Made by a program: the position numbers and the translations under genes
The notes under the pieces: model-generated
Told to the model about the DNA's origin: nothing
The model's database searches: none
What the model saw: the letters and a program-made list of their open reading frames with translations, nothing else
NCBI RefSeq assembly: GCF_013432195.1
Contig: NZ_JACCDB010000012.1
Location: forward strand, 1-64,000
Reading direction: 5' to 3'
DNA: 64,000 nt
Origin: Tepidicella baoligensis
GTDB lineage: Bacteria > Pseudomonadota > Gammaproteobacteria > Burkholderiales > Burkholderiaceae_C
Part shown: one piece after another, positions 33,523 to 43,239 of the stretch
Layout of the letters: every line of letters begins with the position of its first letter
Position numbering within the stretch: position 1 is the first letter of the stretch

Positions 33523-34073
33523 TCCTGCCGGATGCGATCACCCCGGCCTGCGCCGGTGACCGTCTTGATGATGTAAGTGAAGTATGCGGACAGTCCCAAG
33601 TCCTGCAACATCCGCGCATCCGTTTCTGCAAGCAGCTTCGGGGTGGACATGTCTATTCCGTTGATCTGTGCCAAACCGGTGATGCCAGGGCGGGCGGCAA
33701 AGACCCCTCGCGCAGTTCGTTCTTCAATCAATTCCGTCTGGTTGAACAAGCAGGGCCGTGGCCCTACCAGGCTCATCTCGCCCTTGAGCACGTTCCACAG
33801 TTGCGGCAACTCGTCGAGCTTGGTACGGCGCAAAAATGCACCCAAGGGCGTCACCGCTGCCGGGTTGGCTAGGTGGGTGGCGACCGATTGGGTATCGGGC
33901 CGCATGGTGCGGAACTTCACCAAAGTGAATGGCTTTTGGTGCCGCCCCACGCGTGTCTGCCTGAACAGGGGTGCGCCAGTGTCAAACAGACCGATCAGAA
34001 ACAGAACCGCCATCAAGGGCAAGGAAACCAAAAGCCCAAGGCCTGCGAGCGCCATATCCAGAACGCGAAGCAT
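33519..34073 (-). CDS. initiating sugar-phosphate transferase (WcaJ/PglC-like)
   Basis: A 184-residue monotopic phosphoglycosyl transferase. One N-terminal membrane helix (LDMALAGLGLLVSLPLMAVL) is followed by the bacterial sugar transferase core: KFRTM, RRTKLDELPQLWNVLKGEMS, LVGPRP and RPGITGLAQI. It transfers a sugar phosphate to undecaprenyl phosphate and starts the repeat unit. ATG 34073 shares its A with the epimerase stop (TGATG). Its pairing with an NAD-dependent epimerase is the WbpL/WbpV-like arrangement. Confidence 0.92.
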   Translation of the reverse strand: MLRVLDMALAGLGLLVSLPLMAVLFLIGLFDTGAPLFRQTRVGRHQKPFTLVKFRTMRPDTQSVATHLANPAAVTPLGAFLRRTKLDELPQLWNVLKGEMSLVGPRPCLFNQTELIEERTARGVFAARPGITGLAQINGIDMSTPKLLAETDARMLQDLGLSAYFTYIIKTVTGAGRGDRIRQE

Positions 34074-35017
34074 CACGCGACTTCCTTGGTTTTGCGGTAC
34101 CACTGCGCCGTGGCTTCGAGCCCCGCCTGCATAGAGTACGGAGGCGTCCAATCCAGTTCTTCCCGCAGCGGTGAGATGTCCACGCACAGAGAGCCCAGCA
34201 GCCGATCAACAGCGGCCTGTTTACCAAGCACCCGCCCAGCCCACTGCATCCACGAGGCAGGAACCGGCAACAGGAACGGCCGACGCCCCAACGAAGCTGC
34301 AATCCGGCGAACCAACTCGGGGGTAGATACATCATCCCCATCACTGACCAGAAAGGCTTTACCGGCAGCTTTTGGGTGAGTGACACACCGGTGAATGGCA
34401 TCAACCAAGTTGCCCAGATAGATCAAGCTGCGCTGGTTATGAATGGCGCCAAGCGGCAAAGGCCGCCGTTTATCAATGGCCTGCATCAGGCGCAGGAAAT
34501 TGCCTTTGACGCCAGGGCCGTAAACAAGGGGAGGCCTGAGCATCACAACCTCCATACCCGTTTCTGCGGCAACTTGCCACAACGCTTGCTCAGCATCCCA
34601 CTTCGAAATGGCGTACGCATCGGCTGGCACCGCCAAATCCGTATCTTGGTAGGGCTCGCTCTTGCCTTCACCCAGCACCTTGACCGTGCTGACAAAAATG
34701 AAGCGCTTGACCCCATGTTGGGCGCACCGCCGTGCCAGATTGGCCGTGCCCAATGTGTTGGCTTGGGTGTACCGGTCAGCTTGGTCCTCAGCGGCGGTGT
34801 CCGTCAAAGGCACTTGAGCGGCCAGGTGAACGACAACATCGGTGTCTTGGCCCAGGGCTTCGCTCCAATCGGTATTTTTATTCAAATCGCCAACCGGAAC
34901 TTCCCAAGGCGTAGTTGATGTGCGAACAGCTCGGACGACTTGATGCTCAGTTTGATCAAGTACAGAGCACAAGGCTCTGCCAACCAGACCATTTGCACCG
35001 GTGACAAATATTCTCAC
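34073..35017 (-). CDS. NAD-dependent nucleotide-sugar epimerase/reductase
   Basis: A 314-residue extended SDR protein: TGANGLVGRAL at the N terminus binds NAD, and YAISK supplies the YxxxK catalytic pair. Proteins of this kind next to a WbpL-like transferase and a CapD/WbpM dehydratase reduce or epimerise the 4-keto-6-deoxy sugar (WbpV-type), so these three genes likely make and load UDP-QuiNAc or UDP-FucNAc. Which sugar is uncertain. Confidence 0.85.
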   Translation of the reverse strand: MRIFVTGANGLVGRALCSVLDQTEHQVVRAVRTSTTPWEVPVGDLNKNTDWSEALGQDTDVVVHLAAQVPLTDTAAEDQADRYTQANTLGTANLARRCAQHGVKRFIFVSTVKVLGEGKSEPYQDTDLAVPADAYAISKWDAEQALWQVAAETGMEVVMLRPPLVYGPGVKGNFLRLMQAIDKRRPLPLGAIHNQRSLIYLGNLVDAIHRCVTHPKAAGKAFLVSDGDDVSTPELVRRIAASLGRRPFLLPVPASWMQWAGRVLGKQAAVDRLLGSLCVDISPLREELDWTPPYSMQAGLEATAQWYRKTKEVA

Positions 35018-35823
35018 CGTCGACCCATCCCATCGCTATTCGGCCACCACTCGGCTTTCAATGTGCCGGTAAAACTGCCGCCGGGTTGCAAGCGACACGG
35101 CCTGCTCACCCGCACCGGCTCAATGCATACAAAACGCTGCCAATCGGCAGCAGGCATATCGGTCAGTCTTTGGGCCTCATGAGCGCCCGGGTTCCATACC
35201 ATCCATTGGTCAAACCCGGTCATGCTGAGCTTGACGGTGTGGCTGGGCAACTCCAAACACACAGGGCCTGGCGTGTCGTACAGCGACTCGTATGCCTGCC
35301 CAGAGCACTGAACAGCCTCCCGGGCTTCGAAGGTTCTTGAGGCGTTGTAGCGGTCGCTCACACTCACGCCCTGCAAACCAGTCAACCGGCATTCCAGCAG
35401 GTTACCCACTACCCAATAGGGGTGCAAACCACCCGTCCATTCAAATGCCGATGTGCCTGTGTTGTGCACATGGAGTTGCATCTCTAGGCCACTGGCTGTG
35501 GCCTGGGCACGCAAGCGCAGATGCGCCTGATGTGGCCAGGTTGGCTGGCCAGCACCACCACACGTCCATTCCCACTCCAACACATGCGAGTCTGCCCCTG
35601 AGGCATTGTGGGTCAGCACCCATTCCACATCTCGGGCCCAGCCATGTTTTTTGAGTGGCCCACGCTCGGCAAACTGCGGGAACAGCACGGGCACGCCCCC
35701 TCTGGCGGCCCGCTGGGCTTTTGTGTAGTACCAGGGCGAAAGATACAGCAGCTCCACCCCACCCGTGCGAGCCTGCAGCAGTTGCGCGCCCAAGGCTTGC
35801 CACGTCAATTGGCATGCAGTCAT
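35014..35823 (-). CDS. D-hexose-6-phosphate mutarotase / aldose 1-epimerase-like
   Basis: A 269-residue beta-sandwich protein: GGVPVLFPQFAERGPLKKHG, then a late GLHPYW and a CIEPVRVS motif, as in glucose-6-phosphate 1-epimerases (YeaD type), whose catalytic His and Glu fall in these motifs. ATG 35823 overlaps the stop of the phosphohexomutase gene. A mutarotase beside a phosphomutase would supply the right anomer for nucleotide-sugar synthesis. Confidence 0.8.
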   Translation of the reverse strand: MTACQLTWQALGAQLLQARTGGVELLYLSPWYYTKAQRAARGGVPVLFPQFAERGPLKKHGWARDVEWVLTHNASGADSHVLEWEWTCGGAGQPTWPHQAHLRLRAQATASGLEMQLHVHNTGTSAFEWTGGLHPYWVVGNLLECRLTGLQGVSVSDRYNASRTFEAREAVQCSGQAYESLYDTPGPVCLELPSHTVKLSMTGFDQWMVWNPGAHEAQRLTDMPAADWQRFVCIEPVRVSRPCRLQPGGSFTGTLKAEWWPNSDGMGRR

Positions 35824-37250
35824 TGCACCTGACTCAATGCCCGTTGGCATAGGTCTTTTGCTTTGTCCAGGGTTGCCGACTCGGCATAGCAACGCAGCTC
35901 TGGCGCATTACCCGAGGCACGCAAATGCACGATATCGCCATCGGCAAAGGTCATGCGCACCCCATCGGTGGTATCGACAACTTTTGGTGGGTTGTGCTTA
36001 CCAGCTATGTGCGACTGTAAGCCCTCCTCTACCGCCACCTGCGCCAACAGTTCACGCGAACGCTCGGTGGCAAATGCCTGCAAACGGTCGCTATGGGTAA
36101 AGCGTTGTGGCAATGCTGCCACCAGCGAAGACACTCGTGTTTGCTGCGTTACCGCCTCTGCCAGCAGCGAAACCATGGGCAACAACGCATCGCGGGTGGG
36201 CAGCGCAGCCAACCCGTGCACAGCAGAACCCAACAAAAAGCCGCCATTGGCCTCAAAACCTGCCACTGGCCCTTTGCCCTGGGCAGTCAGTTCGTTCATG
36301 GCCGCAATCACGTAGGGCGATCCTATCCGCGTGCGCACCACCTGCGTAAAGGCGCCGCATTGCTCAATGGCGGAATTACAGCTCACTGGTACAGCCAAAT
36401 GGGTAATGCCCAAACGGCGCGCGCACAGCAAGCCCAGCAGGTCACCGCGCACAAACTCACCGTTTTCGTCAAACACCAAGGGCCGGTCACCATCCCCATC
36501 GGTGGATACCACAGCATCCAGCTGATGTGCTTTGCACCAGTTACGGGCTTGAGCCAGATCGGCCACGCCAACGGCCTCGGTATCCACAGGTACAAAATCG
36601 TCGCTTCTGCCCAGGGAAACAACTTCGGCACCCAGTTGAACCAGGACGGACTTGGTCACATCCCGACCCACGGCGCTGTGCTCGTACAGCCCAACCCGCA
36701 GACCGGCCAGACATTGCACCCCGAAGTGCTCAACGTAGCGACGGACATAGGCTTCTGTGGCCGTTACGTCCATTGAGGGCAGCAACGGCATTGAAAGCAA
36801 TCTACCCAGCGCACGGGCTGGAATCGAGCAAGACACGATCGCTTGTTCTTCCGCCTTGAGAATCTCGCCCGCCGGGCTGTAAAACTTGATGCCGTTGCGG
36901 TCGAAAGGGATATGACTGCCCGTCACCATGATGCCGGGCATGCCACCAGTCAGGCACCGCAGTGCCAAGGCGGGCGTAGGCAAAGCCCCCAAAAAATCTG
37001 CGCGGTACCCTAGCGCCTGCAACGCGCCACACACCGCGGTAGCGATTGAAGGGCTGCTCGGCCGCAAATCCATGCCCACGGCAACCGCAGCCCCATCGCG
37101 AACAGCGCGAACCACACGCATCTGTTGCATGAATGCGTACACATAGGCAAAAACAGCTTCGGTGTTCAAGTCGTCCACCAAGGCGCGCACACCGCTGGTA
37201 CCAAAGGTTACTGTGGGGAAACGCTCACCAATAAGGAACGACTCGTTCAT
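35820..37250 (-). CDS. phosphomannomutase/phosphoglucomutase-type phosphohexomutase
   Basis: A 476-residue alpha-D-phosphohexomutase: FGTSGVRAL near the start, the phosphoserine loop VTGSHIPFDRNG (S112; a variant of TASHNP), metal-binding STDGDGDRPL and a C-terminal ASGNAPELR phosphate loop. It would interconvert hexose-6-phosphate and hexose-1-phosphate, feeding ManC or GlcNAc routes; the substrate is not fixed by these motifs. ATGA overlap with the glycosyltransferase gene upstream. Confidence 0.88.
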   Translation of the reverse strand: MNESFLIGERFPTVTFGTSGVRALVDDLNTEAVFAYVYAFMQQMRVVRAVRDGAAVAVGMDLRPSSPSIATAVCGALQALGYRADFLGALPTPALALRCLTGGMPGIMVTGSHIPFDRNGIKFYSPAGEILKAEEQAIVSCSIPARALGRLLSMPLLPSMDVTATEAYVRRYVEHFGVQCLAGLRVGLYEHSAVGRDVTKSVLVQLGAEVVSLGRSDDFVPVDTEAVGVADLAQARNWCKAHQLDAVVSTDGDGDRPLVFDENGEFVRGDLLGLLCARRLGITHLAVPVSCNSAIEQCGAFTQVVRTRIGSPYVIAAMNELTAQGKGPVAGFEANGGFLLGSAVHGLAALPTRDALLPMVSLLAEAVTQQTRVSSLVAALPQRFTHSDRLQAFATERSRELLAQVAVEEGLQSHIAGKHNPPKVVDTTDGVRMTFADGDIVHLRASGNAPELRCYAESATLDKAKDLCQRALSQVQ

Positions 37251-38380
37251 GGTCGATTTTTCAGTACATCCTGGTAGAGCTGTGTGTATGCCTTGCCCAG
37301 CGCAGGGCCAGAAAACAGCGCTTCGTAACGGCGCCTGGCGGCACGGCCAAATTTTTCTACAAGTTCCCCGTCGTCCAACAGGGCATTCATGGCGTGAGCA
37401 AGGGCCCCTGGTGACTCTGGCGGCACCACGAAACCCGTTTCACCTTCCAGGTTCACAAACGACGTACCGGTGCCAATCTCGCAGCTCACCATGGGCTTGC
37501 CATACATCGAGGCCTCGACCAGCACCATGCCAAAGGCTTCTGAACGCAGATGAGAAGGCAGCACGAAGGCACGACAGCGCTGCAGCAGAGCCACCTTTTC
37601 GGCGTCCGATATCTGGCCAGCGAAAACCACGTTCTGCAGCCCGAAATTGCACACCTGTGCCTGCAAAGCCGCATGCTCCGGCCCAGTGCCAGCAATCACG
37701 ACTTTCGCGTTCACGCTAGCAGCCGCCTGCACCAAGGTATGCAGCCCCTTGTAGTACCGTAAAACGCCAATGAATAGGAAAAACGGTTCGCCTTGGTCCA
37801 ATCCAAGGCGTTGTAGCACACCATCATCGCCCCACTGAGGGTAGGAGCTCTCATCTATGCCAAGCGGTATTACCCGCACACGGTTACGGTGCTTCGTATC
37901 GGCAAGCACCGGGCTCGTTTGGGCGTAAGGAGGGGACGTGGCAACAATCGCACGCATACCACCCAGCATTCCCTGCATTAGTGGCGCATAAACGCGGCCC
38001 AGCGCGCGCTGCCGGACGACATCCGAATGGTAGGTCATGACCTTCGCGCGCGTGGGGCTGACGACAGACTCCAGCACATCTGCGAATGGCCATGGGAAAT
38101 GGTAGTGAATGACATCAGCCCAACGCGCCGCCTTCGCGAAAGCAGAAAAGGCTTTCGGCCCACCCAGGTCACACGAAGCCGGTGCCGCCCATGAGCGCGC
38201 CCTCCAGACCGCGATGCCGTCGCATTCAACGTGCTCAGGAGTCGGATGCGGCGACAGCGCGAACACCCGAGGTTCATGTCCGAACGCCTTGCTCGCCAGC
38301 GCAATCTGACGAATGGCTTCCTGCAAGCCACCTTGCGGATCGGGAAAGTAGGTGCGGTATACGTGAAGAATCTTGGTCAA
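37247..38380 (-). CDS. glycosyltransferase family 4
   Basis: A 377-residue GT-B transferase. The N-terminal part opens with ILHVYRTYFPDPQGGLQEAI; the C-terminal part has the EAFGMVLVE EX7E motif for nucleotide-sugar binding. Donor and linkage are unknown. It is preceded by a 124-base gap, the largest inside this half of the operon, and overlaps the next gene by ATGA. Confidence 0.88.
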   Translation of the reverse strand: MTKILHVYRTYFPDPQGGLQEAIRQIALASKAFGHEPRVFALSPHPTPEHVECDGIAVWRARSWAAPASCDLGGPKAFSAFAKAARWADVIHYHFPWPFADVLESVVSPTRAKVMTYHSDVVRQRALGRVYAPLMQGMLGGMRAIVATSPPYAQTSPVLADTKHRNRVRVIPLGIDESSYPQWGDDGVLQRLGLDQGEPFFLFIGVLRYYKGLHTLVQAAASVNAKVVIAGTGPEHAALQAQVCNFGLQNVVFAGQISDAEKVALLQRCRAFVLPSHLRSEAFGMVLVEASMYGKPMVSCEIGTGTSFVNLEGETGFVVPPESPGALAHAMNALLDDGELVEKFGRAARRRYEALFSGPALGKAYTQLYQDVLKNRP

Positions 38381-38504
38381 TTCGTTGGCTACTCCCGCTG
38401 AGAGCGCGGCGATAGGTTAGCCTTCGAAAAGGCGCCACCATCGCTCGGCCAAGCTTGAGGGTTAAGTTCAAACCAGAAATGTTGCGCAGTGCTGCGCGCA
38501 TCGT

Positions 38505-40085
38505 TTAGCAGGACAATTCCGGCTCCAGCAGATCGAATAAGGACCTTCCATCCATCGCTTTCGCCAGTTCTGCCGCCCTGATCCGTTGCTTCGCAATAAT
38601 GGACGAGCGGCGAGCCGGATCGTCCAGCACAGCCTTGATCGAGCGGGCCAGATGAGGGTAGTCCTTATTGACGAAATACACACCTGAACCGTCTAACACC
38701 TCCCGGATGGCGGGTAGCCCGAAGGTGAAGACTGGGAGTCCAGAGAGCATGGCCTCGAAAACTGGTATGCAGAATCCCTCGTGCTCACTCATGTTCACAT
38801 ACGCACTGGCCGTTCGGTAGATTTCGGCAAGGCGGGCATCATCGACGCTCCCAAGCCATTTGACCGATTCAGGCGGTAGTTCAAGGTCCTTCTCCTGCAC
38901 CCATCGCAGGTAGTCTCGATAGGCCTTGTCATAGCCACCCCCGACAATCCAGAGCTCGGCAGCACCATCGAGTTTCCGATAGGCTGCCAAGAGTTCGAGC
39001 AGATTTTCGATTTTCTTGTGGCTCTTGATACGACCTACGTACAGGAGTCGCGCACCGGCTGAAAGCGTTGAGCCTTGTGACTCGATGACCTCTGAGTCCA
39101 CCAGCTCTCCGGGAGGCAACAGCCGGGGCGGGATGACCCGGATATCATCCACACCAAAACGTCCGGTGACGCCAAAGAATGACGTTAAAAACTCACCCGA
39201 TGCGCGGGAGTTAGTGGCGAGCAAATCGAACTCCTGCAGTCTCCCAAGCTGTTTGTAAGCCCGCCGGCAGTTCATACTTAGTTCCGGGTCGAATACCTGA
39301 AGAAGCTCAGGCGGAGTGATCCCATGAAAGTAAGCAATCTTGCGAGCAAAAGGCAAGTGCAGTAATTTGTCAAGCGCAGGGTCAAAAGTTGACGAGAAAT
39401 AGAAGAGTTGGTCATTTGGCGTGGTCTCTTCGGTGATCAGATCGACGCGGCGAACAAAGTCGTTCAACGAAAGATCGAACTGCTCTGCGTAGAGCGCCAC
39501 CGGAATGTCGTTTTGCTTCAGCGCCCGATACAGCTCAAGGCTGAAGTTTCCGACGGCATCCTTGAGGAAGACGTTGCGCGAGACAATACGGACCGTAGCG
39601 CCTTCGGGTGCGACGAAGCTCGATGGAGCGTAGATGGGCTGTTGCCAGTCACGGCTGAAACCGAGGCGGAACGAATCCCGATCACTCGCATCCTTAAATG
39701 CGGGCACCTTATCCAGATAAACGATGCCATTGGTGATACTCGATCGTAAAACGGCGTTGACCACTAGCCGCTTGAACTCGACTTTCTGGTCATTGACCCA
39801 CTGATGAACCGGTTGCGCCCCCTCAAGCTCGCACAGCACGCCGTTGGCGGCTTCGAAAACTCGGGCTGACACACGCTCGCCGAGCTGAGCCAGTGGAAAC
39901 TGCCACCAGCCCAGGTGCCCTTCGGGGTGCACTGGGTTGTCCAGATCATAGATGTCGATCACAAGCGAGAGATCGGCAATCGGTATAGACGTAGAAAGAA
40001 CGCATACAAATGCGCCACCAGCCGTTAGGTCAATCAGAGGATCGGCAAACACAACGGTGTTGATCGAAGCTGCGCTCTCGGTCAT
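38505..40085 (-). CDS. glycosyltransferase family 4 with beta-rich N-terminal domain
   Basis: A 526-residue protein. The last 330 residues are a GT-B glycosyltransferase (LLYVGRIKSHKKIENLLELL, then EHEGFCIPVFEAM as EX7E). The first about 130 residues are beta-rich and unlike GT4 proteins; they may bind polysaccharide. ATG 40085 overlaps the previous stop by ATGA; the ATG at 40097 would lie inside the upstream gene. Confidence 0.82.
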   Translation of the reverse strand: MTESAASINTVVFADPLIDLTAGGAFVCVLSTSIPIADLSLVIDIYDLDNPVHPEGHLGWWQFPLAQLGERVSARVFEAANGVLCELEGAQPVHQWVNDQKVEFKRLVVNAVLRSSITNGIVYLDKVPAFKDASDRDSFRLGFSRDWQQPIYAPSSFVAPEGATVRIVSRNVFLKDAVGNFSLELYRALKQNDIPVALYAEQFDLSLNDFVRRVDLITEETTPNDQLFYFSSTFDPALDKLLHLPFARKIAYFHGITPPELLQVFDPELSMNCRRAYKQLGRLQEFDLLATNSRASGEFLTSFFGVTGRFGVDDIRVIPPRLLPPGELVDSEVIESQGSTLSAGARLLYVGRIKSHKKIENLLELLAAYRKLDGAAELWIVGGGYDKAYRDYLRWVQEKDLELPPESVKWLGSVDDARLAEIYRTASAYVNMSEHEGFCIPVFEAMLSGLPVFTFGLPAIREVLDGSGVYFVNKDYPHLARSIKAVLDDPARRSSIIAKQRIRAAELAKAMDGRSLFDLLEPELSC

Positions 40086-42214
40086 GACTGTCCCCACTTT
40101 TGTTTCATTCGTTCTACAAACTGCGCCGTCAGGTCGATGTAACGCATGCCGTTTTGCATCGACGGTTCGATGTGAGTGTTCTCATGGAACTCGTTAAAGG
40201 TCGAGATCATCACCAGATCGGGCTTGTCGGTCAGCGACTCGACAAAGTCCATGCCAGCTCGATAGGTACCGCCATCCTTGCGCGGCACAACCCGATAGGG
40301 GTTGCCGACTCGGTTCGCTGCCGTCAATCCCGAGTCGTCGTACCCAGGCGACAAGGCAGCTACACGGTAGCGCATGCCTGCGTGCCTGGCCCCGTCATAC
40401 GCGGCCTTCCACACCCGGTTCCAGTTTTTCTCCTCAGCCAGTTCGAGCGGCGAGAACGGGACGAACCCATCGAAGAAACCAAATGTCAGCTTGTCTTCAT
40501 CCGTATCGTTTGGCAACCGCAAGCTGACGGCAATGTTCGTGAAGCGCTCGGCAGCTTTGGCTAGGATGGAAACAAATCGCTTGTTTCCATCGTAGGCGCT
40601 CGACCAGAACCAGAACAGCACCGACGCGTCGTCCAGCTTGAGGTAATTGGGGTGGTCAGCGTAAAGCTTCGCGATCATTTGCACCGCTTTCTCCAGCTCC
40701 ACCGTGTCATCGGCATATGGAGCAAGCTGGATGGCAAATTTCAGCGGGCTCTTGCGCTTTGCGGCAATGTCAAAGACATGCTGGATGCCCATCAACTCGA
40801 GCCCATTCACCCCCTTGAAGTCGAGATGCAGGTTGAGGATAACGTAATCGAGGCCCATCTGCTCGAACAGATCCAGATGGTTCTCGATGGTCTGGCCCTT
40901 GACCGAGCTGTAATATCCAATCATTGGTTTGTCAGACACATGCCCACTTTCGGGATTGTCATTCCAGTGCGGGGCGCCAAAGCCTTCGCCAAACCAAAGG
41001 TAATACTGAATCCCGAACATCGTCTGACCACCAGACACGGGGCGCTCAACCCTGCCCTCGCGCGACTTGCTCCAGGCGTCGATCAGAATAACTTCAAGTT
41101 CGTCGGCAGCCCGCTTCCAGGTAAATTCCGGCGCTGCCTTCCGGCCGGCCTCACCCATCTTCCTGGCCACCTCCGGGTGACTCTGCAGGTATCGGATCTT
41201 TTCGGCGAACAAGGATGGATAAGGCCGAACCAGGAAGGAATACTCCGGTTTGCATGCCTCAACGTACCCGCCCTCATCAACTGCGATGACAGGCAAACCA
41301 GCGGCCATGGCCTCGAGGACCACGATGCCGAAGGGCTCCTTGATCGGGGAGAACAGGAATGCGCAGGCGCGAGCCAGCACCAACCCAAGCTCACGATTGC
41401 TCAGCCCGGAGAGGAAGAAAACCCGATCATCAACACCGAGCTTGACTGCAATTTCCTGAAGGCGCTCCTTTTCCGGCCCCGAACCGATAACCAACAATTG
41501 CGCGTCATCCGTCAGAGCAATTGCTTCCACTAGCAGGTTGACCCGCTTGTGCGGCCACAACTGACTAATCGTGACAAAGAGGTTCCGGTCGGTCGGCAAC
41601 TCGATGAAGCTCTCTGGCTCAACGCCGGGATAAACCACATCGTGCACCGGGACACCGTATACCTCCTCCAAGTAGTCAGCGGTATAGCGGCTGTTGGCGA
41701 CGATGCGTTCAGGTCTCACCGACTTATCCATGGCATCAATGGAGTTCAGGTAAGCCTCGTAGAGCGAGTCACCGATACGATCGTAGTTATATTTGGGATA
41801 GATATGGATGTTGCGTGCCGCATCATTTCCCACCTGTTCGACATTCTGCTCATAACGCAGATCGTGGAGCACACGCAGGGGCTCGTGGGGGTACCAGACC
41901 ATCGGGTGCAGATCTACCAAGTGGGTTGGCCAAAGATGCATGTGGTACAAATCATGGCGACCGATCTCCTCCCGCCAAATCTTCGGCAGCAGAACGGCAT
42001 TAAGCAACATCGAATGCTCGCCTTCGAAATATGGGCTCAGTTCGCAACGTTTCACCCCGGGGCCGATGCCGTGCTCGGCAAGCAGCTTTTCCGAAATCCT
42101 CGTAGCGTAGATCGTAATGTCGTGGCGTGACTGCCAAACACGCACACATTCGATCAGGTAGCGTTCAGCGCCACCATATTTTTCTATAAATGGAATAACA
42201 ATTGCTAAATCCAT
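40082..42214 (-). CDS. glycosyltransferase family 4 fused to GH99/WbsX-like domain
   Basis: A 710-residue two-domain protein. Residues about 1-370 are a GT4 transferase (IPFIEKYGGAERYLIE near the start, EPFGIVVLE as EX7E). Residues about 385-710 begin FGIQYYLWFGEGFGAPHW and continue with IGYYSSVKGQTIENHL and MGLDYVILNLHLDF, the pattern of GH99-like WbsX domains found in O-antigen loci. It could add one sugar and trim or add another. ATG 42214 (AGG eight bases upstream) is preferred over GTG 42223. Confidence 0.82.
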   Translation of the reverse strand: MDLAIVIPFIEKYGGAERYLIECVRVWQSRHDITIYATRISEKLLAEHGIGPGVKRCELSPYFEGEHSMLLNAVLLPKIWREEIGRHDLYHMHLWPTHLVDLHPMVWYPHEPLRVLHDLRYEQNVEQVGNDAARNIHIYPKYNYDRIGDSLYEAYLNSIDAMDKSVRPERIVANSRYTADYLEEVYGVPVHDVVYPGVEPESFIELPTDRNLFVTISQLWPHKRVNLLVEAIALTDDAQLLVIGSGPEKERLQEIAVKLGVDDRVFFLSGLSNRELGLVLARACAFLFSPIKEPFGIVVLEAMAAGLPVIAVDEGGYVEACKPEYSFLVRPYPSLFAEKIRYLQSHPEVARKMGEAGRKAAPEFTWKRAADELEVILIDAWSKSREGRVERPVSGGQTMFGIQYYLWFGEGFGAPHWNDNPESGHVSDKPMIGYYSSVKGQTIENHLDLFEQMGLDYVILNLHLDFKGVNGLELMGIQHVFDIAAKRKSPLKFAIQLAPYADDTVELEKAVQMIAKLYADHPNYLKLDDASVLFWFWSSAYDGNKRFVSILAKAAERFTNIAVSLRLPNDTDEDKLTFGFFDGFVPFSPLELAEEKNWNRVWKAAYDGARHAGMRYRVAALSPGYDDSGLTAANRVGNPYRVVPRKDGGTYRAGMDFVESLTDKPDLVMISTFNEFHENTHIEPSMQNGMRYIDLTAQFVERMKQKWGQS

Positions 42215-42435
42215 ACAATTCACCTAACCAAACACGGGCACATCATCATCGCGAGGAAGTCTTTTCATTGAAATTATTTTCATATTCGATAACTCATCTA
42301 ATCTTCCACAGATAACAAAAATATAATACCGCTCATACAAGGAGCACAAGACAAGTTATGTTCATGGGCCCAATACAATCTTGGTTAAGCGTTCGCCGCA
42401 CAAAAGCTTTAATCTTGCGATGACAAGCACAAGAA
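42215..42435. other. AT-rich intergenic gap
   Basis: A 221-base gap, locally about one-third G+C (19 of 60 bases at 42241-42300), in an otherwise GC-rich operon. No gene, terminator or promoter is evident. It joins an AT-rich methyltransferase gene and looks like recently acquired DNA. Confidence 0.5.
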
Positions 42436-43197
42436 TTATTGTGAGCATTCTTCGACAGTTATATGAGGTGCTGGCTTTCGAACAAACAACCAAACACCAC
42501 GATGACCACCATGATTAGTATGCTCTATGTAAAGTGGCGCCCGATCTTCAAGGTCTAGCAGAGACATAACATAGCCAAGATCATAGTCAAACATCATCAT
42601 CGTACCCGCATCAAATTTTGCCAAGTCGAGATTCATGCTCACCTTTTCGCCATCGTGAGTAAAGTAAGTCGACTTCTCTAAAAGCTTGTTTATATGGGTC
42701 GAATCATGATAAATAGAAAACTGAATACTTAAACTCCCTCCCTCCTTTGTCGGACCCCACAGTTTTTTTATCAACTCATAGCCGCGGATGGCCGGGATGT
42801 GTTGAAGAACAATCACCGAATTAACCCAATCAAACTTTTGATCCTCAGGAATATCTTTTAACACCTCAAAATTAGTTGCCCCAGCAGCAATCATATTATC
42901 AGAGCAAATTCTTCTCATTTCGTCTGCCACATCAACTCCGACAAGTCTTTCAATGCGCTTTTGCATAGCAACCATTAATCGCCCTACGCCACACCCAAAA
43001 TCAAGAGCTGAATTCGGACAAAATTCACCAAATATTTTGTTAAAAATATGCCAAGAATAATTTACGTCATCTTCACCTGTCTTGAAGAAACGTTCCAATG
43101 CAGCAGCATCGGGCTCCCTAAATTCATCGTGAGATAGAACGCCCCAATATGGTGCCGTTTTAGCAATTTCGTTCCAGTCTTTATCGGTATCTCTCAT
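42436..43197 (-). CDS. class I SAM-dependent methyltransferase (AT-rich)
   Basis: A 253-residue methyltransferase with motif I LDFGCGVGRLMVAM, then VGVDVADEM and VNSVIVLQHIP. ATG 43197 with AAGAGG eight bases upstream is chosen; ATG 43227 is possible. Base composition is much more AT-rich (about 40% G+C at 42541-42600) than its neighbours, a sign of separate acquisition. It probably methylates a sugar or the chain end. Confidence 0.8.
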   Translation of the reverse strand: MRDTDKDWNEIAKTAPYWGVLSHDEFREPDAAALERFFKTGEDDVNYSWHIFNKIFGEFCPNSALDFGCGVGRLMVAMQKRIERLVGVDVADEMRRICSDNMIAAGATNFEVLKDIPEDQKFDWVNSVIVLQHIPAIRGYELIKKLWGPTKEGGSLSIQFSIYHDSTHINKLLEKSTYFTHDGEKVSMNLDLAKFDAGTMMMFDYDLGYVMSLLDLEDRAPLYIEHTNHGGHRGVWLFVRKPAPHITVEECSQ

Positions 43198-43239
43198 TTC
43201 ATAAACCTCTTGTTTAAAAAAATCCATGACAATTTGGCA

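Noticed and set aside
35014-37250. Separate promoter inside the polysaccharide operon
   Set aside because: Gene starts overlap stops throughout this part and no convincing promoter could be seen.
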